Numbered from the stretch's first letter, positions 46,706 through 55,258 are shown. The stretch is 64,000 nt of DNA from Rhodobacteraceae bacterium D3-12 (GCA_025916135.1 CP104793.1:1426001-1490000); one strand, 5' to 3'. Program-made: numbers and translations. The notes: generated from the letters alone by a model not told the origin.

Positions 46706-46853
46706 GGGTGGGCGGCCTTCGCGGGGTTAACTCTGCCGGGCTATGTAGGCGAAAGGGGCGCGGGGCGCAAGGCGTAGTGGGCGGGGTTTTTGAGGCGGTG
46801 GCTGGGGAACGCAAGTGTGATGGTGCCATGCCACGGTTTGGCGCGCGCAGGGC

Positions 46854-47417
46854 CTAGCGCGGCTGGGCCGGGTTGCCGACCACCGTGGCCCCGGCGGGCA
46901 CATCGCGGGTGACGACGCTGCCTGCGCCGATGATTGCGCCGTCGCCGACAGTGACGCCTGCAAGCAGGATCGCGCCGCCGCCGATCCAGACGTGATTGCC
47001 GACGGTGACGGGGCGGGCGATTTCGAGGCCAGCGGCGCGTTTGTCGGCGTCTTGGTGGTGTTCGGCGCAATAAATCTGCACCGAGGGGCCAAGCAAGGTG
47101 CGCGCCCCGATATGCACCGGTGCGGTGTCGAGGATGGTGCAGCCGGCGTTGAGAAAAACGCCCGCCGCCAGATGGATGTTGAACCCATAGGCGCAGTGGA
47201 AGGGGGCTTCGATCATGGCATCGGGCGCAACCGCGCCGAACAGGGCCGCGAGCGGCGGCGCAATCAACCCGCGTTCATCGGGGGGAAGCGTGTTGTGGGC
47301 ATGGAGCGCGGCGCGCACCGGTTGGCGCAGGGCGTCAAGCTCGGCGTCGAGGCAGGAGTACCAGTCGCCTGCCTTCATTTTCTCGCGTTCGGTGCGGGGT
47401 GTATCAGCCATAGCCAT
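46854..47417 (-). CDS. Sugar O-acetyltransferase (maltose/galactoside type, left-handed beta-helix)
   Basis: 187-aa hexapeptide-repeat acetyltransferase using acetyl-CoA. N-terminal [18 protein letters not shown] is the maltose acetyltransferase cap. Catalytic His is in [21 protein letters not shown], and the coil ends [32 protein letters not shown]. The sugar substrate is not determined. It stands between secG and bfr. Confidence 0.9.
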   Translation of the reverse strand: MAMADTPRTEREKMKAGDWYSCLDAELDALRQPVRAALHAHNTLPPDERGLIAPPLAALFGAVAPDAMIEAPFHCAYGFNIHLAAGVFLNAGCTILDTAPVHIGARTLLGPSVQIYCAEHHQDADKRAAGLEIARPVTVGNHVWIGGGAILLAGVTVGDGAIIGAGSVVTRDVPAGATVVGNPAQPR

Positions 47418-47450
47418 GGGGCGCAGCGGCAGGCGCTGCGCCCGGATGTC

Positions 47451-47936
47451 TTATTCGGCGGTGTCGGCAGAATCGGCGTTCAATTGGCCGTAGTTCTGCA
47501 CCCCGATTTCGTCGAGCAGACCGATTTGAGTCTCGAGGAAGTCGATATGGCCTTGCTCGTCGAGAATCAGCTCTTCGAACAGGTGCATCGAGGCGTAATC
47601 GCCAACTTCGTTACAATATTTGCGGGCTTCGCTATAGAGCGCGACGGCCTCCATCTCGGCGTCGAGATCGCAGGTCAGGGTTTCGCGCAGGTTTTCACCG
47701 ATGCGCAGCGCGTCGAGGGTTTGCAGGTTGGGGTGGCCTTCGAGGAAGATGATCCGGTCGATCAGCTTGTCTGCGTGCTCCATCTCTTCGATGCTCTCTT
47801 CGCGCATCTTCTTGGCCAGTTTGCCATAGCCCCAGTCGGCCTGAAGCCGGTAGTGCAGCCAAAACTGGCTCACCGCGGTCAGTTCGACGCGCAGGGCCTT
47901 GTTGAGATATTCAATGACCTTCTTGTCACCTTTCAT
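47451..47936 (-). CDS. bfr: Bacterioferritin
   Basis: 161-aa iron-storage protein. Ferroxidase ligands are seen in [34 protein letters not shown] and [13 protein letters not shown]; the Met in EEMEHAD is the usual heme ligand. ATG at 47936 follows GGAAACGCC. An Irr-type palindrome lies 90 bp upstream at 48026, and the bacterioferritin-associated ferredoxin gene is next upstream, so both are probably controlled by iron. Confidence 0.96.
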   Translation of the reverse strand: MKGDKKVIEYLNKALRVELTAVSQFWLHYRLQADWGYGKLAKKMREESIEEMEHADKLIDRIIFLEGHPNLQTLDALRIGENLRETLTCDLDAEMEAVALYSEARKYCNEVGDYASMHLFEELILDEQGHIDFLETQIGLLDEIGVQNYGQLNADSADTAE

Positions 47937-48025
47937 GGCGTTTCCTTTGTTTTTAACAGTGTTAGACGCGGGCATGTTCGCTTGATGAATTTATATTAAA
48001 CGCGGCGGCGCGGCGCGCAAGGCAA

Positions 48026-48042
48026 TTTTGAATCATTCTAAA
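48026..48042 (-). promoter_or_regulatory. Irr-type (ICE) box upstream of bfr
   Basis: TTTTGAATCATTCTAAA on the plus strand; the minus strand reads TTTAGAATGATTCAAAA. It matches the alphaproteobacterial Irr/iron-control-element palindrome TTTAGAA-N3-TTCTAAA with one mismatch. It sits just upstream of a possible bfr promoter (TTGCGC then TAATAT near 47997-48020, minus strand). Confidence 0.65.
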
Positions 48043-48160
48043 TTGAGAGTGAGTCGCAGCGGAACGCACGGCGTTGGCAGCGCCAAAAGCGGTGTTTTGA
48101 GGGGCTGTGAAAGGGGAGGCCACGCGGAATGAAAGCCGTTTGGGCGGGACACAGCGCCGC

Positions 48161-48397
48161 TTATTCAGCGGCGATTGCCATGCGCAGATTGCGCAGTTCG
48201 GCGGGCACGCCGACCTTGGGGTTCGAGCGCATGGTCGACACGAAGAGTTTCATGCAGCCGCCGCAATCGGCCTGTTTTCCAAGGGCGTGATAGATGCGAC
48301 CGGGGGTGATGACGGTTTGCGGATCAGAGCTGCGCATCCAGTCGATGGCGGCATGAATGTCATGGTCCGAGATCTTCTGACAGCTACAAATGATCAT
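48161..48397 (-). CDS. bfd: Bacterioferritin-associated ferredoxin
   Basis: 78-aa [2Fe-2S] protein that reduces bacterioferritin to release iron. The cluster cysteines are all visible: IICSCQKIS near the N terminus and DCGGCMKLF near residue 50. ATG at 48397; the longer frame upstream is not used. It is the upstream partner of bfr but separated by 224 bp containing the bfr promoter and Irr box. Its own promoter is at 48431. Confidence 0.93.
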   Translation of the reverse strand: MIICSCQKISDHDIHAAIDWMRSSDPQTVITPGRIYHALGKQADCGGCMKLFVSTMRSNPKVGVPAELRNLRMAIAAE

Positions 48398-48430
48398 GGG
48401 TATCCCCCCAAAGGCATGGTCATGGGGAAA

Positions 48431-48460
48431 GTTATTGACAAAAACACTCAGGTTGTCAAT
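48431..48460 (-). promoter_or_regulatory. Promoter and overlapping inverted repeat before bfd
   Basis: On the minus strand TTGACA (48454-48459) and AATAAC (48431-48436) are 17 bp apart and 34 bp from the bfd start. An inverted repeat ATTGACAA/TTGTCAAT (48434-48441, 48453-48460) overlaps both hexamers, which suggests a repressor site, possibly iron-responsive. Confidence 0.55.
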
Positions 48461-48561
48461 TCCGATGGAAACACTTGGAAATAAAAACTGCGCGGGACCG
48501 CGATGCAAAGGGGGCGATCCGGGTGTTTCGGGTCGCCTTTGCCGCGCTTTTAGCTGTCAGC

Positions 48562-48957
48562 CTATTCGTCGATGTCATCCATGTCGGCCTGTCCCGAGAG
48601 CTTGCGGCGCACGTGGCTCCAGCTGAGGCCGACGCCGAGCACGAGGGAGAGCGAAACAAGGCCGATCCAGGTGTTTTGCGTTGCGTCTTCGAGGTTCAGC
48701 CAGCCGAGATCGTAAAGCACCCAGAGCAGGGCGGCGACAACGGCGAGCACCAGCCCCATGCCAAACGCCCCGATCGAACGCAGCGTGGCGCGCAGGTAAA
48801 TGATGTAGCCGACGAGCAGCAAGAGGGCGAACAGCACCGTGAGCGACATTTGCGAGGCATAGTTGCTGCGTGCCCATTGGACAAAGTTCCAATCGGTCGG
48901 GTTGAAGGTGGCGGCAAGAAGAATGAAGGCGAAGGCCCAACGCAGTAGGAATCCCAT
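48562..48957 (-). CDS. DUF6524 family membrane protein
   Basis: 131 aa with four helices (GFLLRWAFAFILLAATFNPT, LTVLFALLLLVGYIIYL, IGAFGMGLVLAVVAALLWVLYDL, WIGLVSLSLVLGVGLSW). The FNPTDWNFVQWA segment after helix 1 is the family hallmark. Function unknown. It is divergent from purA. Confidence 0.85.
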   Translation of the reverse strand: MGFLLRWAFAFILLAATFNPTDWNFVQWARSNYASQMSLTVLFALLLLVGYIIYLRATLRSIGAFGMGLVLAVVAALLWVLYDLGWLNLEDATQNTWIGLVSLSLVLGVGLSWSHVRRKLSGQADMDDIDE

Positions 48958-49173
48958 GGCGGTCTCTTTTCAAGGTGTCTTGGTTCGTGGTGTCGTTGTG
49001 TTCGATTTTGGCGTGGCGGAGTGGTGCGGTAAATTACCGTGGCGGAGTTGAGCGGGTTGTCCGCGGTTTGTCCAGTGCTGCGGTGAATTTGCCGAATGCG
49101 CGGATAAGAGGTTTTCCCCGGAGCGATGGGGCGATATACCGACGCGGGTTTGATCCAAGAAAAGAGGACCATC

Positions 49174-50468
49174 ATGGCCAATGTTGTCGTAGTCGGCGCC
49201 CAATGGGGTGACGAGGGAAAAGGCAAGATCGTAGACTGGCTGAGCGAGCGGGCGGATGTGATCTGTCGCTTTCAAGGCGGGCATAATGCGGGCCATACAT
49301 TGGTCATTGATGGCAAGGTTTACAAGCTGCATGCGCTGCCCAGTGGTGTGGTGCGGGGCGGCAAGCTGTCGGTGATTGGCAACGGTGTTGTGCTGGATCC
49401 GTGGAACCTGTTGCAGGAGATCGAGACGATCACCGGGCAAGGGGTCGAGATTTCGCCCGACACGTTGATGATTGCCGAGAACACGCCGCTTATCCTGCCG
49501 TTTCATGGTGAGTTGGACCGGGCGCGCGAGGAAGCGGCGAGCAAGGGCACCAAGATCGGCACCACCGGGCGCGGGATTGGCCCGTGTTATGAGGACAAGG
49601 TGGGGCGCCGGGCGATCCGGGTTGCGGATCTGGCTGACAAGGCGACGTTGGAGGCGCGGGTGGACCGCGCGTTGCAGCATCACGATCCGCTGCGCAAGGG
49701 CCGGGGATCGAGCCGATTGATCGCGATGCTTTGGTGGCGTTGCTGAGCGAGGTTGCACCCAAGATTTTGAAGTTTGCGGCACCGGTTTGGAAGGTTCTGG
49801 CCGAGAAGCGCAAGGCCGGGAAACGGATATTGTTTGAGGGGGCGCAGGGCGCTCTTTTGGATATTGATTTCGGGACTTATCCGTTTGTGACCTCGTCCAA
49901 TGTGATTGCCGGACAGGCGGCGACCGGCGTGGGCGTTGGCCCCGGCGCGATTGATTTCGTGTTGGGGATCGTCAAAGCCTATACCACCCGTGTGGGTGAG
50001 GGGCCGTTCCCGACCGAGTTAGAAGATGCCGATGGGCAGATGCTGGGCGAGCGGGGCCATGAATTTGGCACCACCACCGGGCGCAAGCGGCGCTGTGGCT
50101 GGTTTGATGCCTGTCTGGTGCGCCAGACCTGTGCGACCAGCGGTGTGAACGGGATTTCGCTGACCAAGCTGGATGTTCTGGATGGGTTTGAGACGTTGAA
50201 AATCTGTGTTGGCTATGAGCTGGATGGGAAGCGGTTGGATTACCTGCCCACGGCAGCAGAGAGCCAGGCGCGGTGCAAGCCGATCTATGAGGAGATGCCG
50301 GGGTGGAGTGAGTCGACCGAAGGCGCGCGCTCTTGGGCGGATCTGCCGGCGGAGGCGATCAAATATGTGCGCCGGGTGGAAGAGTTGATCGAATGTCCGG
50401 TTGCGTTGCTGTCGACCAGCCCGGAACGGGAAGACACGATTCTGGTGACTGATCCCTTCGCGGATTGA
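49174..50468 (+). CDS. purA: Adenylosuccinate synthetase, one-base frameshift near 49698-49706
   Basis: First committed step of AMP synthesis from IMP. GTP loop [17 protein letters not shown] and catalytic HNAGHTLV are intact. The frame is lost at AAGGGCCGGGG (49696-49706); one more G (in the GGG or the GGGG) reads on as [21 protein letters not shown] and gives 431 aa, the normal size. The second part has [22 protein letters not shown] and [13 protein letters not shown] break in this central gene is unlikely in a free-living cell, which supports sequencing error. ATG at 49174 after AAAGAGG. Confidence 0.93.
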
Positions 50469-50476
50469 GGTGGCTT

Positions 50477-50589
50477 AGAATTCTTTCGAAGAATTCTATC
50501 AAAAATCCTTGGAGGATTTTTGGGCGGTCAAGGTGCAGGTGGCGCGCTTTTTGTGACAAAAAGCGGGCCGAATTCTTTGAAAGAATTCG
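50477..50589. repeat. Array of four 21-nt palindromes behind purA
   Basis: Four perfect hairpins, each with 9-bp arms and a 3-nt loop: AGAATTCTT/AAGAATTCT (50477-50497), AAAAATCCT/AGGATTTTT (50501-50521), CGCTTTTTG/CAAAAAGCG (50545-50565), CGAATTCTT/AAGAATTCG (50569-50589). They form two pairs with a 3-nt gap inside each pair and 23 nt between pairs. The second could end purA transcription (AGGATTTTT); the rest have no obvious role. Confidence 0.85.
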
Positions 50590-50607
50590 TGCTGGGAAGG
50601 GAAAGCG

Positions 50608-50835
50608 ATGTTTGAAAACTTGTCCTATAAGGCACGCCGGCGGTGGGCGCTGGTGGTTTTGCTGATCTGGTTGCCGTTTTACGTGGTTTTGGCGGTGACG
50701 ATCCTGAACCGGATTGGTGTCATGCCGATTTACTTGTCTGTGCCGGTCTATCTTGCGGTGGGTGTGGCGTGGATTTTGCCGTTCAAGGGCGTTTTCAAGG
50801 GGATCGGTCAGCCCGACCCGGATGAGCAGGGCTGA
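50608..50835 (+). CDS. DUF2842 family membrane protein
   Basis: 75 aa, two helices (ALVVLLIWLPFYVVLAVTIL and IYLSVPVYLAVGVAWILPF) with a basic YKARRRW start and PFKGVFKGIGQPDP end, the DUF2842 pattern. The GGAAGGGAAAG ribosome site precedes the ATG. Function unknown. It follows purA behind the palindrome array and could be on the same transcript if the hairpins allow read-through. Confidence 0.88.
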   Translation: MFENLSYKARRRWALVVLLIWLPFYVVLAVTILNRIGVMPIYLSVPVYLAVGVAWILPFKGVFKGIGQPDPDEQG

Positions 50836-50934
50836 GCGATGCGGGCGCGCCTCTCTGGCTTGCCCGGAGGTACGTGGGCTGTTAAGCCTCGGCGAAACCC
50901 GATGGTTTTCATCGGTTAATGCGAGGCCTACCGG

Positions 50935-52035
50935 TTGAACATCACGACACGACATGCGGCGCCCCCACGGCTTGAGATTCGCAATCTGCGGCGCGTTTAT
51001 GATGGGCGCGCGGTGGTGGATGACGTTTCGCTGCAGGTCGAAGCGGGGCGGGTGACGTGCCTTTTGGGGCCATCGGGCTGTGGGAAGTCGACCACGCTGC
51101 GGATGATTGCCGGGGTCGACATGCAGGATTCGGGCGAAATTTTCGCCGATGGCACGTTGATCTGCGACACGGTGTTCCGGGTGCCGCCGGAGCGGCGCAA
51201 CATCGGGTTGATGTTTCAGGATTTCGCGTTGTTTCCGCATTTGAGCGTGGCGCAGAATGTGGCCTTTGGGTTGCGGATGGATGCCGAGGCCAAGCGGGCG
51301 CGGGTTGAAGAGCTGTTGGCGGCGGTGGAGTTGGGCCGCTTTATTGATGCCTATCCGCATGAGTTGTCGGGCGGTGAGCAGCAGCGGGTGGCGTTGGCGC
51401 GGGCGCTTGCGCCAAGGCCGAAAATCATGCTGATGGATGAGCCGTTTTCCGGGCTGGACAACCGGCTGCGCGATGACATTCGCGATCTGACGCTGGAGGT
51501 GTTGAAGCGCGAGGATGCCGCCGTTCTGTTGGTCACCCATGAGCCGGAAGAGGCGATGCGTATGGCCGATGAGATCGCCTTGATGCGCGGTGGGCGGATT
51601 GTTCAGCAGGGCGCGCCCTATAACATCTACAACGCGCCGGTTGACAAGGCGGCGGTTGCCTTTTTTAGCGATATCAATGTGATAGGCGGTGTTGTTCAAG
51701 GAGCGCTGACCGATACAGCCTTTGGTCAGTTTCTGGCCCCCGGTGTGCCGGACGGGCAAGCGGTGGAGATCGTGATCCGCCCGCAGCATGTCAAGATTGA
51801 CTTTGATCGCAACGGCCGTGGTCCGGACCCGACGCCTCAGGATGGGGTGCCGGCGCGCGGCGTGGTTGAACGGGCGCGTTTTATGGGGTCGGAGAGCCTT
51901 GTGGAGTTTCGGCTGGATTTTGACGGCTCGATGTTCAAGGCGACGGTGCCGAATGTGTTTTTGCCGAGTCCGGGCAAGCCTTTGTGGCTGACCATCCGGC
52001 GGGACCGGTGTTTTGTGTTTCCGGTGTTGGGCTGA
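50935..52035 (+). CDS. ABC transporter ATP-binding protein, FbpC/PotA-like, without partners
   Basis: 366-aa importer ATPase with C-terminal regulatory OB-like domain. Walker A GPSGCGKST, Q-loop MFQDFALFPHLSVAQNVAFGL, signature LSGGEQQRVALARAL, Walker B IMLMDEPFSGLD, switch VTHEPEEAMRMADEIALM. The C-terminal domain includes EIVIRPQHVKIDFD. This type serves iron(III), polyamine, thiamine or sulfate importers. No permease or binding protein is adjacent, so it may serve a distant system. TTG start at 50935 after GCGAGG. Confidence 0.88.
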   Translation: MNITTRHAAPPRLEIRNLRRVYDGRAVVDDVSLQVEAGRVTCLLGPSGCGKSTTLRMIAGVDMQDSGEIFADGTLICDTVFRVPPERRNIGLMFQDFALFPHLSVAQNVAFGLRMDAEAKRARVEELLAAVELGRFIDAYPHELSGGEQQRVALARALAPRPKIMLMDEPFSGLDNRLRDDIRDLTLEVLKREDAAVLLVTHEPEEAMRMADEIALMRGGRIVQQGAPYNIYNAPVDKAAVAFFSDINVIGGVVQGALTDTAFGQFLAPGVPDGQAVEIVIRPQHVKIDFDRNGRGPDPTPQDGVPARGVVERARFMGSESLVEFRLDFDGSMFKATVPNVFLPSPGKPLWLTIRRDRCFVFPVLG

Positions 52036-52077
52036 CGGAACGGCAGGGCCGTTCATGGCGGATGGCGCGCGCGCTTT

Positions 52078-52112
52078 CCGAGGTATTTTCCCAACAGAAG
52101 ACTCAGGGTGTT
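52078..52112. repeat. GAGGTATTTT-type intergenic motif (copy D)
   Basis: CCGAGGTATTTTCCCAACAG followed by AAGACTCAGGGTGTT. Nearly the same as copy C at 36511-36545, including the spacing of the GTATTTT core to ACAGAAG and CAGGGTGTT. Sits between the ATPase gene and cbiD. Confidence 0.5.
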
Positions 52113-52147
52113 TGCGGATGGTTTGGGGCTGCTTATAGTTGCAATGG

Positions 52148-53190
52148 ATGAGCGATGAGCGAGCAGAATTGCGCCGGGGGTGGACCACGGGTGCCTGTGC
52201 GACGGCGGCGACGCGGGCGGCGTTGATGGCGCTGTGGGGGGAGGGGTTTCCCGAACGTGTGCGGATTACCCTACCCAAGGGCGAGCGGCCGGAATTTGAC
52301 GTGGCATTCCAAGATATTGGCGAGGGTTGGGCCGAGGCGGGCATCGTCAAGGATGCGGGCGATGACCCGGATGTGACCCATGGCGCGTTGATCCGGGTGC
52401 GGGTGTCGTCTTCGGACGGCGGCGTGGTGTTCGAGGCCGGTGAGGGCGTTGGCGTTGTCACCAAACCGGGCCTGCCTGTGGCTGTGGGGGGCCGGCGATC
52501 AACCCGGTGCCCAGAGCGATGATGCGCGCGACCGTTGAAGAGATGGCGGCGCGGTTGGGACAGCTGGGCGATATCACAATTCGCGTCAGTGTTCCGGGCG
52601 GCGAGGCGCTGGCGCAGAAGACGTGGAACCCGAGGTTGGGGATCAAGGGGGGCTTGTCGATTCTGGGGACGACCGGGATTGTGCGGCCGTTTTCCTGTGC
52701 GGCTTGGATCGCCTCGATCCATCGCGGGATTGATGTGGCACGTGCCGAAGGGTTGGGCCATGTGGCGGGCTGCACCGGCGCAACCAGCGAGCGGGTGGTT
52801 CAGGGGCTTTACGGGCTGAGCGACGGGGCGATGCTGGACATGGGCGATTTCGTGGGCGGGATGTTGAAATACCTTGCGAAACACCCTGTGGCGCGGGTGA
52901 CGGTTGGTGGCGGGATTGGCAAGATCACCAAGCTGGCGCAGGGGCATTGGGATTTGCATTCAAAGCGCGGGCAGGTGGATTTTGACGCATTGGCCGACAT
53001 CGCAGGCGATGCGCGGGTGGCGGGTGCGAACACCGCGTTGCAGGCTTATGAGATCGCGGGCGCGCCTTTGGCAGAGGCGGTGGCGCGGCGGGCCTTGGCA
53101 CAGGTTGAGGCGCGGTTTGGTGGTGAAATGCGCTTTGACGTTGTGGTGATTGACCGGGGTGGCGAGATTATCGCGAGGGCGGGCGCGTGA
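52148..53190 (+). CDS. cbiD: Cobalt-precorrin-5B C1-methyltransferase CbiD, one-base frameshift near 52486-52491
   Basis: SAM-dependent methyltransferase of the cobalamin (anaerobic-type) pathway. N-terminal LRRGWTTGACATAATRAALMAL is the family start. The frame is lost at a six-G run (52486-52491); one more G joins KPGLPVAVG to a continuing INPVPRAMMRATVEEMAARLG and yields 347 aa, normal length. Later blocks VRPFSCAAWIASIHRGIDVAR and GVGGGIGKITKLAQGHWDLHSKRG-like segments are present. cobK follows with a 4-bp overlap. Confidence 0.9.
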
Positions 53191-53926
53191 AGCTGTTGTT
53201 GCTAGCCGGAACCGGCGAGGCGCGGGAGCTCGCCCAAGCTTTGGCCGGCATGGCGGGCGTTGAGGCGGTGGCCTCGCTCGCCGGGGAGACACGGCGGCCT
53301 GCGCAATTGGCCTTGCCCACGCGGGTGGGCGGGTTTGGTGGGGATGCGGGTTTTCGCGCCTATTTGCAACGTGAGGGGATCGGTGCGGTGTTGGATGCGA
53401 CCCATCCGTTCGCGGACCGGGTGAGCGCTCGGACGGCGCGGATTTGCAGAGATTTGGATGTGGCGCATTGCCTGTTTCAGCGCCCTGCCGGGCCGCGGGG
53501 CCGGGGGATGATTGGGTTGCGTTGCAAGACGGAGTAGAGGCGGCGGCGCATGTGGCGGCAGGTTCGGTCGTGTTTCTGGCCACTGGGCGCAAGACCTTGG
53601 CGGAGTTCCAGAATTTGACGGGGCGGCGGGTGTTTGCGCGGGTGATTGATGCGCCATCAACGGCGTTTCCCTTTGCCGGAGGAGAGTGGGTGCAGGGGCG
53701 GCCACCGTTTTCTGTTGCCGAGGAGGAGGCGTTGTTTCGCCGCTTGGGGGTGGATTGGTTAATCGTGAAGAACGCGGGCGGGGCGGCGTCGCAAACCAAG
53801 CTGATTGCGGCGCGAAACTTGGGCGTTCGCGTGGGGATGATTGAGCGGCCCGATCTGCCCGATGGGGTAGTGCCTGTGCGGTCGGTTGAGGCGGCGTTGG
53901 GCTGGGTCGAAGGGCTGTTGGGATGA
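53187..53926 (+). CDS. cobK: Precorrin-6A reductase CobK/CbiJ, one-base frameshift near 53503-53507
   Basis: NADPH-dependent reductase of the corrin ring. MKLLLLAGTGEARELAQAL is the characteristic start (GTG codon). AVLDATHPFADRVSARTARIC and, after the break, LATGRKTLAEFQNLTGRRVFARV and WLIVKNAGGAASQTKLIAARNLGVRVGMIERP match the family. The frame is lost at the five-G run (53503-53507); one extra G reads RGDDWVALQDGVEAA and gives 246 aa. It overlaps cbiD, so the two are one transcript. Confidence 0.88.
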
Positions 53927-53963
53927 GCGGTTATGTGGCGCATAGGGCCGGGATGGCGATGAG

Positions 53964-54596
53964 ATGAGCGTGGGGCGTGTCATCACCGGGCCGGAATGTG
54001 TGCGCGAAGGGGCCGAGTGGTTGGCGGTGCGGGATGCGGGCATGGCAGAGGCGTTTGCCGCCGTGGATGAGGTGCCGCTGCGCCTCAAGCCCGACGGGTT
54101 TGGCGCGGTGTTGAGCGCGATCGTGAGCCAGCAGGTAAGCGTGGCCTCGGCGCAAGCGATCTGGGGGCGGTGTTGCGATGCCGGGTTGACCGAGGAAGCG
54201 GCGGTTTTGGCGGCGGGGGAAGAGGGGCTGCGCGCAGTTGGGCTGAGCCGCCCCAAGCAACGCTATGCATTGGCGCTGGCGGGGGCGGGGATTGATTATG
54301 CCGCATTGCGCGAGCGATCCAGCGATGAGGTGATAGCCACGCTGGTCGCGGTTCCGGGGATCGGCGCGTGGACGGCGGAAATTTACGCGATGTTCAGCCT
54401 TGGGCGGGCGGATGTGTTTGCGCCCGGCGATCTTGCTTTGCAGGAGGCGGCGCGGTTGCTCTACGGCTTGGAGGCGCGGCCCAAGGAGCGGGCGTTTCGC
54501 GAGATGGCCGAAATCTGGGCGCCGTGGCGATCGGTTGCGGCGCGATTGCTCTGGGCCTATTACCGGGTGGCAAAGGCGAGGGAAGGTATCAGATGA
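53964..54596 (+). CDS. DNA-3-methyladenine glycosylase, AlkA-like (HhH-GPD)
   Basis: 210-aa base-excision repair glycosylase. FGAVLSAIVSQQVSVASAQAIW is the N-terminal helical part. The helix-hairpin-helix VPGIGAWTAEIYAMFSLGRADVFAPGDLALQ contains the catalytic Asp in PGDLAL. It lacks the N-terminal domain of long AlkA and is a short type-2 form. Its stop overlaps the ATG of the carboxylesterase gene by 4 bp. Confidence 0.9.
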   Translation: MSVGRVITGPECVREGAEWLAVRDAGMAEAFAAVDEVPLRLKPDGFGAVLSAIVSQQVSVASAQAIWGRCCDAGLTEEAAVLAAGEEGLRAVGLSRPKQRYALALAGAGIDYAALRERSSDEVIATLVAVPGIGAWTAEIYAMFSLGRADVFAPGDLALQEAARLLYGLEARPKERAFREMAEIWAPWRSVAARLLWAYYRVAKAREGIR

Positions 54597-55258
54597 CACG
54601 GGTTTTGAAGGCAGGCCGCAAGGGGCCGGAATCGGGGACGACGCGGTCTGTCGTGGTGTTCCTGCATGGGTATGGCGCGAATGGCGCGGATTTGCTGGGC
54701 TTGGCGGATCCGCTGGGCGAGCATTTGCCGGACACATTGTTTGTGGCCCCGGATGCGCCGGAGAACTGCCCCGGCGCGCCGATGGGATACCAGTGGTTTC
54801 CGATTCCGTGGATAGACGGGTCGAGCGAAGAAGAATCAGAGCGCAGCATGCAGGCGGCGGTCGAGGATTTGAACGCATTCCTTGACGCGCTGTTGGTGGA
54901 CGAGGATCTGTTGCCCGAGCAGATGGTGCTGTTCGGGTTCAGCCAAGGCACGATGATGAGCCTGCATGTGGCGCCGCGCCGCGAGGACGAGATCGCCGGG
55001 ATTGTCGCGTTTTCGGGGCGGGTGTTGTCGCCCGAATTGCTGGTGGATGAGGCGGTGTCGAAACCGCCCGTTCTGCTGGTGCATGGCGATGCGGATGATG
55101 TGGTGCCGCCGCAGTCTTTGCCCGAGGCCGCCGATGCCTTGCAAGCGGCGGGGTTCAAGGAGGTCTATGCCCATGTCATGAAGGGCACCGGCCATGGGAT
55201 CGCGCCGGATGGGCTGTCTGTGGCGCTGGCGTTTATGCGCGACAAGCTGGGCCTTTAG
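54593..55258 (+). CDS. Carboxylesterase/phospholipase, alpha/beta hydrolase
   Basis: 221-aa hydrolase of the acyl-protein-thioesterase/carboxylesterase group. Nucleophile Ser in FGFSQGTMM, acid in HGDADDVVPP, His in GTGHGIAPDG. Oxyanion FLHGYGANGADLLGLA precedes these. ATG at 54593 overlaps the glycosylase stop. A terminator-like hairpin follows at 55289. In related genomes this hydrolase is often close to the GTA cluster, as it is here, though I state that from memory. Confidence 0.9.
   Translation: MTRVLKAGRKGPESGTTRSVVVFLHGYGANGADLLGLADPLGEHLPDTLFVAPDAPENCPGAPMGYQWFPIPWIDGSSEEESERSMQAAVEDLNAFLDALLVDEDLLPEQMVLFGFSQGTMMSLHVAPRREDEIAGIVAFSGRVLSPELLVDEAVSKPPVLLVHGDADDVVPPQSLPEAADALQAAGFKEVYAHVMKGTGHGIAPDGLSVALAFMRDKLGL

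Noticed and set aside
50359-52959. 866-codon minus-strand ORF
   Set aside because: It runs antisense to the end of purA, DUF2842, the ATPase gene and cbiD, has no family feature and a His/Pro/Arg-rich composition typical of a GC-rich shadow frame.
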